A DNA stretch of 64,000 nt, taken from positions 1,736,001 to 1,800,000 of the forward strand of contig NZ_JBBOCA010000001.1 of the NCBI RefSeq assembly GCF_038002225.1, given 5' to 3'. The translations under genes were made by a program, and so were the position numbers. The DNA is from Paenibacillus sp. FSL R7-0204 (GTDB lineage Bacteria > Bacillota > Bacilli > Paenibacillales > Paenibacillaceae). Numbering within the stretch: the stretch's first letter is position 1; each line of letters opens with the position of its first letter. The notes beneath the pieces were generated by a model. That model was not told the DNA's origin, did no database searches, and saw nothing but the letters and a program-made list of their open reading frames with translations. Shown here one piece after another: positions 15,109-23,821 of the stretch.

Positions 15109-16545
15109 TTGAAGAATAGTAAATGGATCGGCGCGGCTCTGGCTTCTGCACTTCTCGTAACAGGGGGAGCTGTTAGTGTTTTGGCCACAAGCAGTCAAGT
15201 AAGTGCCGCAGCTGTGAAGACAGCAGCAGCCGTAGAGGGCAGCGTGTCCTGGAGCATCAACGGTACGCCGGTTACACTCAGCACAATCAACAGCGGCGGG
15301 TACAAGCTCTATTCCTTGAGCCAGGTAGCCGCAGAGCTGGGAGCAGGAATTGTGCACGGCAGTAGCGGAATCCAGCTAAATGACAGCAAAGGTCTACATA
15401 GTGTGCAGATCCAGGCAGGCGTGAAAAGCTATCAGGTGGATGGCGAAACCCTGGAATTCACAGTGGCCCCCGTCGTGCGTAACAGCAAAACGTATGTGGA
15501 GCTGACGAAGCTGGTTACGGCGCTTGGCGGTGAGCTTGCGGCTGATGCCCACACGATTCTGAGCTTTGCCCGGCCCGCAGGTTCATTTGATACTCTTCAC
15601 TGGAGCGCTGACGGTGGTCTGATTGCGAACAGAAGCGACGCTCAATCCACTCTGCTCTATAAATTCACCCAGACTCCAGGCAACTATGACCTGTTCTCTT
15701 CCAGCGAAGGCGCGGTGGATTTCGCAGTCTCCGCCGACCGGCAATGGGGCGCATTCAGCGATGAGACCGGCCAGCTGAAGCTGATCAACCTGTCCACCGG
15801 CCTAATCAGTCCGCTCGGCAAGGATACCAGCGTGAAGACAGATATCGTGTGGTCCAGTGACGGCAAGACGCTCTATTTCGTCCAGGGCGACAAGCAGGAG
15901 AAGCTGGCACAGATTTCAGTAGAGACTGGAGAGGTTAAGGCTCTGCTTGAAGATAAAGTAGAGAACAAATCGGAGCTTCGCATATCGGCAGACGGCAAAA
16001 GTGCAGTGTACATTGTCAACATCACCGGTACCGCGAAGAATGATGCCGACAGCACAGAAGATTCACTTACAGTAGACTTCAGCAAGGCCGGAGAACAGCT
16101 CTATAAGCTGGATCTTACCACCAAAGGTGCTAAACCAGTAGCCTTGACTACTACACCTGACAACAAGTTGTATCCTGAGATTCTGGCTGGCGGCAGCGTG
16201 TCCTACCTGAGTGCGGATGCAGACGGCAATGCCGCTAACACGCTGAAGCTGATCACAGCAGACGGTAAAAGCACAGATGTCGCCCTCGGTGCAGAGGTGA
16301 ACTGGTCCACAGGGGTTAGCACGGGCCTCGTAGTCTCCGGAACTATAGCGGATGGCAGCACAGTAATCTATTCTATTGCGGGCAGCGCAGCTCCGGTTGA
16401 ACTGTACCGGACAGCCGAAGACGTATCGGAAGTAGCGGTATCGGCAGACGGCAACAAGCTGGCGATCATCAGCGACGGCAGAGTACTGGTCATTCAGAAC
16501 GGCAAAGCGCTGCAACTGTCAGCTTCACCGGAAGTGGCTAATTAA
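15109..16545 (+). CDS. secreted protein: copper-amine-oxidase N-terminal-like domain plus beta-propeller
   Basis: 478 aa, TTG start after AAAGGGTGA. Signal peptide to about residue 34 (SQVSAA). Residues 45-150 form the CuAO-N-like stalk domain common in Paenibacillus exported proteins (GYKLYSLSQVAAELGAG, KTYVELTKLVTALGG). Residues 160-475 contain repeated blades of TolB/WD-like type (LHWSADGGLI, SADRQWGAFSDETGQLKLI, VWSSDGKTLYF, ISADGKSAVYI, VSADGNKLAIISDGRVL). It has no oxidase domain. It lies 44 bases before pstS and is likely co-transcribed with it, so a role at the cell surface under phosphate stress is an inference from position only. Confidence 0.8.
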   Translation: MKNSKWIGAALASALLVTGGAVSVLATSSQVSAAAVKTAAAVEGSVSWSINGTPVTLSTINSGGYKLYSLSQVAAELGAGIVHGSSGIQLNDSKGLHSVQIQAGVKSYQVDGETLEFTVAPVVRNSKTYVELTKLVTALGGELAADAHTILSFARPAGSFDTLHWSADGGLIANRSDAQSTLLYKFTQTPGNYDLFSSSEGAVDFAVSADRQWGAFSDETGQLKLINLSTGLISPLGKDTSVKTDIVWSSDGKTLYFVQGDKQEKLAQISVETGEVKALLEDKVENKSELRISADGKSAVYIVNITGTAKNDADSTEDSLTVDFSKAGEQLYKLDLTTKGAKPVALTTTPDNKLYPEILAGGSVSYLSADADGNAANTLKLITADGKSTDVALGAEVNWSTGVSTGLVVSGTIADGSTVIYSIAGSAAPVELYRTAEDVSEVAVSADGNKLAIISDGRVLVIQNGKALQLSASPEVAN

Positions 16546-16589
16546 TTACAACATTTAACGGCGCACACCGCCGGGAGGAGAATTCAGAC

Positions 16590-17453
16590 ATGAAGCTATT
16601 CAAAAAATTCACAGTTACAGCACTCACCGCGGTGATCGCGGTTACCGCATCCTTTGCAGGGGTAGCCGCAGCAGCGGACAGCCTCAAGGGTAAAATCACC
16701 GTTAACGGTTCTACGGCCCTGCTTCCGCTGACGCTGCAGGCCGCTAAGGAATTCCAGAAGCTTCATCCTAAAGTGAAGATCGCCGCTTCAGGCAAGGGCT
16801 CCGTGACCGGACCGCAGGCCGTGAAGAAGGGGATTGCCGATATCGGAGCCTGCGACTGGGATGCCAGCATGGATGTTCCGGGCTTCAAGGCCTTTGACGG
16901 ACAGGTGGCGAATAAGGTCGCTGTGATTCCTTTTGCAACCATCGTTAATAAGAATGTCGGAGTCGACAACCTGACTACAAAGCAGCTCAAAGGCATCTAC
17001 GCCGGTAAAATCACCAACTGGAAAGAGGTCGGCGGATCAGATGCAAACATCGTAGTGATCACCCGTGCCTTCGGCTCCGGGACCCGCGTTAACTATCAGG
17101 CCAAAGCGCTGGGCGGCGGAGATATCGTGAAGAAAGAAAAGAACTACAAGGAAACCGGCTCCAGCGGCGACATGAAAACAGCTGTAGGTACAACGCCTAA
17201 CGCTATCGGATACATCGACCTTGTCTATGTAACGGGCGGCGATATCAAGGCTGTGAAGTTCAACGGTGTGGAAGCTAACACGGATAACGTAATCAACGGC
17301 TCGTACAAGATCTGGGCTTACGGCTACTACATGACAAAGGGCCAGCCGACCGGCGCGACCAAAGAATTCATCGAATATGTACAGAGCAAGAAGTTCCAGC
17401 AGGGCTCGCTTAAGAAGCTTAAGTTCATTCCAATCTCTGCGATGCAATCCTAA
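16590..17453 (+). CDS. pstS: phosphate ABC transporter substrate-binding protein
   Basis: 287 aa. Binds phosphate outside the membrane for PstCA. Phosphate-binding motifs: GSTALLPLTLQ (residues about 39-49), SGKGSVTGPQAVKKGIADIG, and TRAFGSGTR. Sec signal peptide MKLFKKFTVTALTAVIAVTA ending AAAA-D near residue 29. Odd: it has no lipobox Cys, whereas most Gram-positive PstS proteins are lipoproteins, so retention at the surface must occur another way. Ribosome site GGGAGGAG precedes ATG. Confidence 0.93.
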   Translation: MKLFKKFTVTALTAVIAVTASFAGVAAAADSLKGKITVNGSTALLPLTLQAAKEFQKLHPKVKIAASGKGSVTGPQAVKKGIADIGACDWDASMDVPGFKAFDGQVANKVAVIPFATIVNKNVGVDNLTTKQLKGIYAGKITNWKEVGGSDANIVVITRAFGSGTRVNYQAKALGGGDIVKKEKNYKETGSSGDMKTAVGTTPNAIGYIDLVYVTGGDIKAVKFNGVEANTDNVINGSYKIWAYGYYMTKGQPTGATKEFIEYVQSKKFQQGSLKKLKFIPISAMQS

Positions 17454-17496
17454 GATCCTTGAACCAAGCAAGCACAATAGATTGATAGGTAACAGC

Positions 17497-17525
17497 GGCC
17501 AGCTCCGGGATATACGGGGTTGGCC
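17497..17525 (+). promoter_or_regulatory. intercistronic hairpin between pstS and pstC
   Basis: GGCCAGCTCCG / CGGGGTTGGCC stem around a 7-base loop, no T-run. Such hairpins commonly stabilise the pstS message and reduce read-through, giving more binding protein than permease. Confidence 0.5.
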
Positions 17526-17543
17526 TCTTACAGGAGGGAAAGT

Positions 17544-18488
17544 ATGGGGGCACCGGTTCATGGCCTGACAGTTAAGGCACAGACAAGCCTGGAGGAAGTT
17601 AAACGTAACACCAAGCGGCACCGCAGACATCTGCTCGGCAACAGCATCTCCCGTTATTATTTCTTATTCAGCATCCTTGCGCTCTGTCTTGTGCTGGGAC
17701 TAGTTATTGTATTCATCGGCAAAACGGCGCTGCTGCTCTTCACCCGCATCTCCCCGCAGGACTTCTTCTTATCGTTCAACTGGACGCCGGAAGAGGATGC
17801 CTTCGGCGCCGCCGCCTTCATCGTAAATACATTGTCGCTCACTGCGTTGACCCTGGTCATCGCCGTGCCCATCTCGGTTGGGATGGCTGTGCTCTGTGCG
17901 GAGATTGCCCCGAAATGGCTGAAGAGCTTCATCCGTCCGGTGCTTGATCTGCTGGTCGGTATTCCTTCTATTGTATACGGCTACTTGGGCTTGACCGTAC
18001 TGCTGCCCTTCCTGCGCAGAGTCAGCGGAGAAGGCCTCGGAGACGGGCTGCTCGCCGCCGCACTCGTGCTGGCATTGATGGTACTGCCCACCATCTGCCG
18101 GATCAGTGATGATGCCATTGTTGCTGTTCCGCGCAAATACCGCGACGCTGCCTATGCACTCGGCTCAACCCGCCTTCAGGTCATTATGCGCGTCGTTCTG
18201 CCCGCTGCCAGCCGGGGTATTATCTCTGCTGTGATTCTTGGCATGACCCGCGCAGTCGGGGAGACCATGGCGGTGGTAATGGTCATCGGCAATACGCCGC
18301 AGCTGGCGAAGAGCCTGTTCGCACCCACCTCGGTGCTGACCAGTAATATCGTGATGCAGATTTCCAACGTGGAGTTCGACTCCACCTGGAACTACTCCCT
18401 GCATATGATGGCCTTCCTGCTGCTGCTGATCTCGTTTGTACTGATTCTGATTATCCGGCTCCTGGGCCGCAAACGGAGGGATGCCTGA
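17544..18488 (+). CDS. pstC: phosphate ABC transporter permease PstC
   Basis: 314 aa, six membrane spans beginning near residue 40. The binding-protein-dependent transport (EAA) loop is AYALGSTRLQVIMRVVLPAASRGI. Start MGAPVHG chosen because AGGAGGG lies 6 bases upstream; an ATG 8 codons earlier sits before that site. The TGA overlaps the pstA ATG by one base. The inner-membrane partner is PstA. Confidence 0.93.
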   Translation: MGAPVHGLTVKAQTSLEEVKRNTKRHRRHLLGNSISRYYFLFSILALCLVLGLVIVFIGKTALLLFTRISPQDFFLSFNWTPEEDAFGAAAFIVNTLSLTALTLVIAVPISVGMAVLCAEIAPKWLKSFIRPVLDLLVGIPSIVYGYLGLTVLLPFLRRVSGEGLGDGLLAAALVLALMVLPTICRISDDAIVAVPRKYRDAAYALGSTRLQVIMRVVLPAASRGIISAVILGMTRAVGETMAVVMVIGNTPQLAKSLFAPTSVLTSNIVMQISNVEFDSTWNYSLHMMAFLLLLISFVLILIIRLLGRKRRDA

Positions 18489-19369
18489 TGAACGGATTCA
18501 CGCGCACACGCCATACGGCCAGAGCCCAGCGGCGGAATAAACTGGCGACCATCGGCTTCTATACGCTGGGCGTTCTGGTCATGCTGCTGATCTTCTGGCT
18601 GCTGTTCACCATCCTGAGCAAAGGCCTGCCTTCGCTCAGACTGGATTTCCTGCTCAAGCAGCCGGAGGAGATCGATCCCGGCGGCGGGATTGGCCCCGTT
18701 CTGTTCAACTCCTTCTATATCCTGTTCATCTCCCTCCTGATCTCGGTTCCCATCGGGATCGGGGCAGGGATCTATATGGCGGAGTATGCGCCGGATAATG
18801 CCTTCACAGGGGCGCTGCGCATCTGTGTGGAATCCCTGTCTTCGGTACCGTCCATCGTGTTCGGACTCCTGGGTCTGGCTATCTTCGCCGAGTACTTGGG
18901 CGTCGGCCTGACGATCCTCGGCGGGGGTGTCAGTCTGGCACTGCTGAATCTGCCGATGCTGGCCCGCGTCACAGAGGAGGCGGTGCGTGCGGTGCCCGGC
19001 GAGATCCGTGAAGCCGGCTATGCCCTCGGCATGACGAAGTTCCATGTCATCCGCAAGGTTGTCGTGCCGGTAGCCCTTCCGGCTATCGTCACCGGCGTCT
19101 GCCTGGTGGCCGGACGCGCCTTCGGGGAGTCGGCGGTCATCATCCTGACCGCCGGACTCAGCACCTCCGGCGAGATGTGGGACTTCAACCTCTTCTCACC
19201 GGGCGAGACACTGGCTGTGCATCTGTGGTACGTGCAGTCTGAGGCCATTGTCGAGGATGCGCGGCAAATCGCGGATAAGTCTGCCGCCGTGCTGGTCTTT
19301 GTCGTGCTGCTGATCAACTTTATGTTCCGCTTCCCGCTGTGGCTGGGCAACCGCCGCCGGGGACGCTGA
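18488..19369 (+). CDS. pstA: phosphate ABC transporter permease PstA
   Basis: 293 aa, six spans, with the EAA loop EAGYALGMTKFHVIRKVVVPVALPAI and the typical PstA stretch ESLSSVPSIVFGLLGLAIF. Translation is coupled to pstC (TGATG). No pstB or phoU follows: the next gene on this strand is unrelated and has its own promoter, so the ATPase must be encoded elsewhere. Confidence 0.93.
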   Translation: MNGFTRTRHTARAQRRNKLATIGFYTLGVLVMLLIFWLLFTILSKGLPSLRLDFLLKQPEEIDPGGGIGPVLFNSFYILFISLLISVPIGIGAGIYMAEYAPDNAFTGALRICVESLSSVPSIVFGLLGLAIFAEYLGVGLTILGGGVSLALLNLPMLARVTEEAVRAVPGEIREAGYALGMTKFHVIRKVVVPVALPAIVTGVCLVAGRAFGESAVIILTAGLSTSGEMWDFNLFSPGETLAVHLWYVQSEAIVEDARQIADKSAAVLVFVVLLINFMFRFPLWLGNRRRGR

Positions 19370-19408
19370 GAGGGATGCAAACGGGAGAATAGAACTATAT
19401 CCTGGAAG

Positions 19409-19453
19409 AACAGGCTGCTCTGCTATGGAAGTTTCATGGCGGGCAGCCTGTTT
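19409..19453 (+). terminator. terminator-like hairpin after pstA
   Basis: AACAGGCTGC / GCAGCCTGTT, 10-bp stem with a long loop and a short TTT. It ends the pst unit. Confidence 0.5.
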
Positions 19454-19506
19454 GCTATGTAATAGAGGAAGCTTCGGAGTGCTCAGGGAAGCGCTGAACC
19501 TCACCT

Positions 19507-19535
19507 CTGACGCTCCTGTTCCCATATGCTATAAT
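19507..19535 (+). promoter_or_regulatory. sigma-A type promoter of the RQC/SEC-C gene set
   Basis: CTGACG, 17 bases, TATAAT; a second TATAAT follows 10 bases later. Confidence 0.55.
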
Positions 19536-19602
19536 TCGACTATAATTTGGGTGCAGGCTGGACTAGCCTGGGTCCATTATAAGGACAAGGAGGAAGAACG
19601 CT

Positions 19603-20409
19603 GTGAGCACGAAGAAGACTAATCGCCTTAAGCCGAACCGGAAGCAGAAGACCGCGTATCCTTTGAACACACCGCTGCCAAGGCTAGAGCTGCTAGCCAT
19701 TCTGCAGGCAGCTGATGAGATTATCGGTGCAGGAGGGCGTACGCTTTTGGCCAAGATCCTGAAGGGCTCGAAGGAGAAGAAGCTGCTCGAACTCGGCCTG
19801 GATCACACGCCCGCCTATGGCTTTTACCGCGAACTGACGATGGAGCAGACTATGGAGAAGGTGGACGTCCTCATAGAAGCCGGGTACCTGAAGACCGGGT
19901 TGTACGGGAAGCTTCCCATGATCGAGTTCACCGTCTACGGCTGGACCGTCCGGCGGGAGCGGGCGGCGGAGGAGCTGCTGCGGGAGTGGGAGAAGTGGCT
20001 GGACCAAGGGATCACGCCGGTCAGTATGGAGTATTTGAAGGATAGGAACCGGGGCATGATTCTGATGTTCCTGTTCAAAATCCTGTGTTCCGGTGACCGG
20101 AAATACATTCCTTTCCTGGAGCAGTGGCAAACGATAGAGTTTCAGAAGGTACAGACTCAAATCCGCCAGCTAATTGCAGACCTTAGAATGCGCTACAAGA
20201 TGGATGAAACAGCGTGGCAGCAACTGCTGGAGGAAAGAGCGCAATTGCTTATTATACGCCCGCGTGATCATGTTTTGCTGGCATGTCAGGAATGCGGGGA
20301 GCCGTTTGTGTTCGATCACCTTGATTTTAGCTGCTACCGGGCAGATGGCATTTACTTCACGGAGAAGTGCGGGCGTTGCAGGAATACGGAGGACGGCATG
20401 CATGAATAG
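19603..20409 (+). CDS. RQC-domain DNA-binding protein (RQC-minor-1-like)
   Basis: 268 aa, GTG start behind AAGGAGG. A RecQ-C-terminal-like winged helix can be recognised in residues about 20-110 (LPRLELLAILQAADEIIGAGGRTLLAKILKGSKEKKL, then YGFYRELTMEQTMEKVDVLIEAGYLKTG). A second half ends in a Cys cluster (CQEC ... CGRC, residues 228-262) that probably binds zinc. It has no helicase motor. The name RQC-minor-1 is from memory of a family of stand-alone RQC proteins. First of three tightly spaced genes. Confidence 0.75.
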   Translation: MSTKKTNRLKPNRKQKTAYPLNTPLPRLELLAILQAADEIIGAGGRTLLAKILKGSKEKKLLELGLDHTPAYGFYRELTMEQTMEKVDVLIEAGYLKTGLYGKLPMIEFTVYGWTVRRERAAEELLREWEKWLDQGITPVSMEYLKDRNRGMILMFLFKILCSGDRKYIPFLEQWQTIEFQKVQTQIRQLIADLRMRYKMDETAWQQLLEERAQLLIIRPRDHVLLACQECGEPFVFDHLDFSCYRADGIYFTEKCGRCRNTEDGMHE

Positions 20410-20773
20410 GGAGGAATTGAACAAGAAAGTGGGCGAAATTGTTAAGAAGCTCATTGCAGGAAAGGGCGTTGTCGCTCCGTTGGAAGTCTTCCTCAGACTT
20501 GGAGCAGTCAGTCCTGAACAGGTAGAAGAGTGGCGTCTGGGCAAAGTTCCTTATCTGGAACGGGTCCTTCGCGGCAACCTGTCGCAGTTCAACTTCATTC
20601 TCTCACTGATCCGTCAGAAGGCACGGGAGCATGAACTGAAGCCATCTCACACCGTTTATATGAATTGGGGCAAGGGCCCCAAGCGTCCGCTTCGTTTCTC
20701 CAAGACCGGAGATCCAACGATGGAACAGCGTTATTCGACACATTATGTAATTAGCCAAGAAAATAATAAGTAA
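20402..20773 (+). CDS. conserved hypothetical protein, 123 aa, partner of the RQC gene
   Basis: Start MNREELNKK overlaps the end of the RQC gene by 8 bases and has GGAGG 9 bases upstream; the longer upstream frame is out-of-frame coding of the RQC gene and is rejected. The first 75 residues look like a small all-helical domain ([36 protein letters not shown]), possibly HTH-like; the C-terminal part is basic ([15 protein letters not shown]). Translational overlap suggests it works with the RQC protein. Confidence 0.7.
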   Translation: MNREELNKKVGEIVKKLIAGKGVVAPLEVFLRLGAVSPEQVEEWRLGKVPYLERVLRGNLSQFNFILSLIRQKAREHELKPSHTVYMNWGKGPKRPLRFSKTGDPTMEQRYSTHYVISQENNK

Positions 20774-20784
20774 GGGGGATTAAT

Positions 20785-22020
20785 ATGTTCACTACTGAAC
20801 AAGTGAAGGGGTTTATTCTTCATCCAGAGACGATAGTAACTAATGCCGCTATGAAGTATTTTGACGAAAGTTTTTTGTATGAGAATGATCCGACGCTGAT
20901 GCCGCTGGTGCTGCAACAAATGAAGCAATCCGGGGATATCGAAGGGCTTAATCTGTTCCATGCGTATAAGTTCCCGCAGACCGAAGAGACCATAAGTGCA
21001 CTGCTGGATTGGTACCAGTCTTCTTCAACCGGCAATAATACGAAATTTCAAGTGTTGAATATATTGATGAATAGTGATCTTCAGCTATTGGAGCCGTTCA
21101 TGGAGTCTGTCAAGGCCATTCCTGAATGGAAAAATAAAGTGGTGCAGAAAACTCGGCTCGCAAAGATGACGAATCAGGAGCTGCTGGGTGAATTTCAATT
21201 GTTTATTGAACAGAGTTACGGGAAATACTGGGATGAATTTGATCATGCTTACGGAGACGAACTCGTAGAGATGCTGGCTCTGAGACAATGTCTCGACGAA
21301 GATACTGTGCTGCAGAAGCTGCACGATAACGTTCCTGATGGTCCAAGCTATGAACAACAGTATCTGGTCCAACTCGCAGGGTTAATGAAGCTGGAGGCGG
21401 CTATTCCTCTGCTATGCAGTTTTTTGGGTTCAGACGATGATTTCCTTCCAGCCAGTGCTGCTGAGGCACTTGCGCGAATAGGCACAGCAGAGGTAATTAA
21501 GACGTTAACTGAGCATTATATTTCTGCTGAACAGGAGTTCTTCCGGCTGTTTGCCACCGATGTATACGGTGCAATCAAGCTGCCGGAATCAGAGGAGGCG
21601 CTGCTTGCCCTATTACCGGAAGAGCACGATATTACGAATGCGACCAAGCTGGCTGATGATCTCTGCAAGCTGGGATCAGCACAAGGACTTCCGCTCGTTG
21701 AGGCGATGGTGGAGGAAGGCTATGATGACGGGTATTTAAATCTTATGGAATCACTTTATGCCTGCTGTGTGATTTCAGATATTGCTCACCCTTCACGGCC
21801 GCAGTGGAAGAAGGAGCTTGAAGCAGAAGCAGCGCGGTTGGCTAAGCATCAGGCACGTATTGAGCGGTCGTTCAACATCAAAGCCCCCATAGGGACGCGC
21901 AACAGGTTGAACGGAACGGGAAAAACGTTGTATACAAATCCGAACAAAGTAGGACGTAACGACCCCTGCCCCTGCGGAAGCGGGAAGAAGTTCAAGAAAT
22001 GCTGTGGTGCTAACGCTTAA
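20785..22020 (+). CDS. HEAT-like repeat protein with C-terminal SEC-C zinc motif
   Basis: 411 aa. Long stretches of paired helices in residues 1-370, with HEAT-like character around [42 protein letters not shown] (about 205-240). The final residues [16 protein letters not shown] are a complete SEC-C metal-binding motif as in the tail of SecA. Starts 11 bases after the 123-aa gene behind AAGGGGG, so the three form one operon. Confidence 0.8.
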   Translation: MFTTEQVKGFILHPETIVTNAAMKYFDESFLYENDPTLMPLVLQQMKQSGDIEGLNLFHAYKFPQTEETISALLDWYQSSSTGNNTKFQVLNILMNSDLQLLEPFMESVKAIPEWKNKVVQKTRLAKMTNQELLGEFQLFIEQSYGKYWDEFDHAYGDELVEMLALRQCLDEDTVLQKLHDNVPDGPSYEQQYLVQLAGLMKLEAAIPLLCSFLGSDDDFLPASAAEALARIGTAEVIKTLTEHYISAEQEFFRLFATDVYGAIKLPESEEALLALLPEEHDITNATKLADDLCKLGSAQGLPLVEAMVEEGYDDGYLNLMESLYACCVISDIAHPSRPQWKKELEAEAARLAKHQARIERSFNIKAPIGTRNRLNGTGKTLYTNPNKVGRNDPCPCGSGKKFKKCCGANA

Positions 22021-22140
22021 TAGTGGGACTTGAGCCGGTTCATGTTGAACGATTCAACGAATAGACATGTAGCCCCCAGTAGAGTTAGGAGGACTGAGGA
22101 TTCGCTATTCGTCGAAAAAACCAACTTTTCTGTCATAAAC

Positions 22141-22270
22141 GGACTCAGAGGACGTTAAACTGTACATTCGAGCTGAAAAAGCGGAGAAACGGGTTACTTA
22201 ACGGCCTCTGAGTCCGCATGACCCTGCGGACAGGCGTGATCCGCCGAAATAAGGGATCTCCAGTCCGCAT
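22141..22270. repeat. dispersed intergenic repeat, copy C (inverted, diverged)
   Basis: Read on the minus strand it matches copies A and B over GCGGACTGGA, CTTATTTCGGCGGAT, CCGTTAAGTAACCC and CGTCCTCTGAGTCC with point changes between. Confidence 0.7.
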
Positions 22271-22533
22271 AGTTCGTGCATGGTTCGCATCCTCCACTAC
22301 TAAAGAGTGGTGATTTCTTTGGAAGTTCATTTCCCGCTCAAACAGCGGAGAGGACGGAACGATTGTGGAAAAGCGGCAGCGGTCGCCTTTGTCTCCGGAT
22401 TTTTACCGATTAGGGGAATGAAAAAAATCTGGAAAACACAGCGATTGGAACAACGGTCCGTTCGCGCAGCGCCCACCCAAGCGTTCACGTTGATCCTACT
22501 AAAAATAAAAGGGGGTTCTCATCCCCCGGACGA

Positions 22534-22563
22534 CAAAACAGCCCTCCCGAAGGAAGGCTGTTT
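22534..22563 (-). terminator. terminator behind the second tRNA-Arg
   Basis: Same ACAGCC..GGCTGT hairpin and following TTTT as behind the first tRNA-Arg. Confidence 0.7.
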
Positions 22564-22569
22564 CGTATA

Positions 22570-22643
22570 CGTCCCGGAAGGGATTCGAACCCCCGACCGT
22601 GCGCTTAGAAGGCGCATGCTCTATCCAACTGAGCTACCGGGAC
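22570..22643 (-). tRNA. tRNA-Arg (anticodon TCT), second copy
   Basis: Base-for-base the same gene as 2238-2311, on the opposite strand, with the same downstream terminator and the following GTCC...GGATGAGAACCC. The two copies bracket 20 kb as an inverted repeat. Confidence 0.97.
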
Positions 22644-22712
22644 ATGATGACTGACTGAAAAGCAAGCAAAAATTATGTTATCATACATAGTTAACTTTTT
22701 CAACTTGTTTTT

Positions 22713-22740
22713 TTGAAACCGCGCAGGGATATGCTATAAT
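22713..22740 (+). promoter_or_regulatory. strong sigma-A promoter
   Basis: TTGAAA, 16 bases, TATAAT, with an extended -10 (TGCTATAAT). Drives the 309-aa gene and perhaps tig. Confidence 0.7.
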
Positions 22741-22796
22741 CTACAATTGATTAAGGTTCAGAAGCGATTACAGTTCGGAGAAAAGGAGGTGCCCTC

Positions 22797-23726
22797 ATGA
22801 ATCAATTCAATTCCCCCGCCAAAGAGAACATCGTGCTGTTTCCCAAGACCCTGGATTACTATCAGATTCAGCTCACAGTTATGCTGGAGAGTGAACGTTA
22901 CGGGGAAGCGATGGAGCTGCTGCGTTTTTTGCTGCAGTGCCAGGGACAGGAAGAGCGGCACTACGAGGAATGGCGGTCGCTGCTGGAATGGCTGGTGGCG
23001 GCCTTCCCCAACGCGGCGCAGGGCGGTGGCGGGAACGGTGCCCCGGATGCGGAGGAGATGGATTTGGGGGAAGAGGATATGGCCAGGATTCTGGCCATAT
23101 CCAAGCTGGAGGAGGATGCGGAGTACCCGGATAAGCTGCTGAAGCGGGTCATGAATGAACCGCTGTCCGAAGCGACAGTGCTGGCGTTGGAGCAGCTCTC
23201 CTACCTGGAGGGAAGCGGGGTAGATGAAGCGCTGACCGGCTGGCTGCAGCAGGCTGAGGTGCACCCGCTGCTGCAATTCCGCACACTGCAGACGCTGAGG
23301 CGCAGAGGGGCGCAGGGGGCAATCCGGCTGAGCCGGGGCCATGAGGCCGCTGAGGTGGAGATCGAGACCGTGCCGCTGCACAGCGACGAGTTCCCGCCGC
23401 AGATCAGCCAGGTGCTGGAACGGGTGGCCGAGCAGGCAGAGGTGCATGAGCCGACGCTGTATTATTTTGCCCAGGAGCTGTGGGGGCAGTTTGTCATGTC
23501 CATGTACGGGACGGCAGATTACCGCAAGCTGCTGGACGGGGAGTATTCGCAGCTGGATATTTGGGCGGGAGCCCTGCACCAGATGGTGTCGGAGAGCCTG
23601 AACGGGAACCGCAAAGAAGAGGAAACACGGGGCATGTACGGCATCACCGATAGCATGCGCTTCCAATTTGAGGGGGCCTACCGTTCGCTCAGGGGATTTG
23701 TAAAGAGTTCTCTACTTGATAAATAA
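22797..23726 (+). CDS. conserved hypothetical helical-repeat protein, 309 aa
   Basis: ATG with AAAGGAGGTG 6 bases upstream. The protein is rich in Glu and Leu and looks like TPR/HEAT-type helical hairpins throughout (YGEAMELLRFLLQCQGQEE, SEATVLALEQLSYLEGSG, HPLLQFRTLQTLRRRG). It has no signal peptide and no catalytic motif. It stands directly upstream of tig with a separate strong promoter between them. Confidence 0.75.
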   Translation: MNQFNSPAKENIVLFPKTLDYYQIQLTVMLESERYGEAMELLRFLLQCQGQEERHYEEWRSLLEWLVAAFPNAAQGGGGNGAPDAEEMDLGEEDMARILAISKLEEDAEYPDKLLKRVMNEPLSEATVLALEQLSYLEGSGVDEALTGWLQQAEVHPLLQFRTLQTLRRRGAQGAIRLSRGHEAAEVEIETVPLHSDEFPPQISQVLERVAEQAEVHEPTLYYFAQELWGQFVMSMYGTADYRKLLDGEYSQLDIWAGALHQMVSESLNGNRKEEETRGMYGITDSMRFQFEGAYRSLRGFVKSSLLDK

Positions 23727-23744
23727 AGTAATGTTGTATATAAT
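23716..23744 (+). promoter_or_regulatory. tig: strong sigma-A promoter of tig
   Basis: TTGATA, 17 bases, TATAAT, beginning inside the last codons of the preceding gene and ending 78 bases before the tig start. Confidence 0.75.
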
Positions 23745-23821
23745 ATAGTGGTTATTCTGTGCGTGAAATGTTGGACTATTTAAGTAAACATGTAACCTAT
23801 TTTTGGAGGGAAAAGTATATT

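Larger units (their letters stand above)
22021..22569. other. gene-free stretch with repeat and terminator
   Basis: Holds the inverted, diverged copy of the 2.5-3.0 kb repeat (22141-22270) and the terminator of the minus-strand tRNA-Arg. The long open frame 22307-22654 crosses the tRNA and has no codon signature of a gene. Confidence 0.6.

Noticed and set aside
22307..22654. 115-codon open frame on the plus strand
   Set aside because: Runs through the tRNA-Arg gene and its terminator; no coding evidence.
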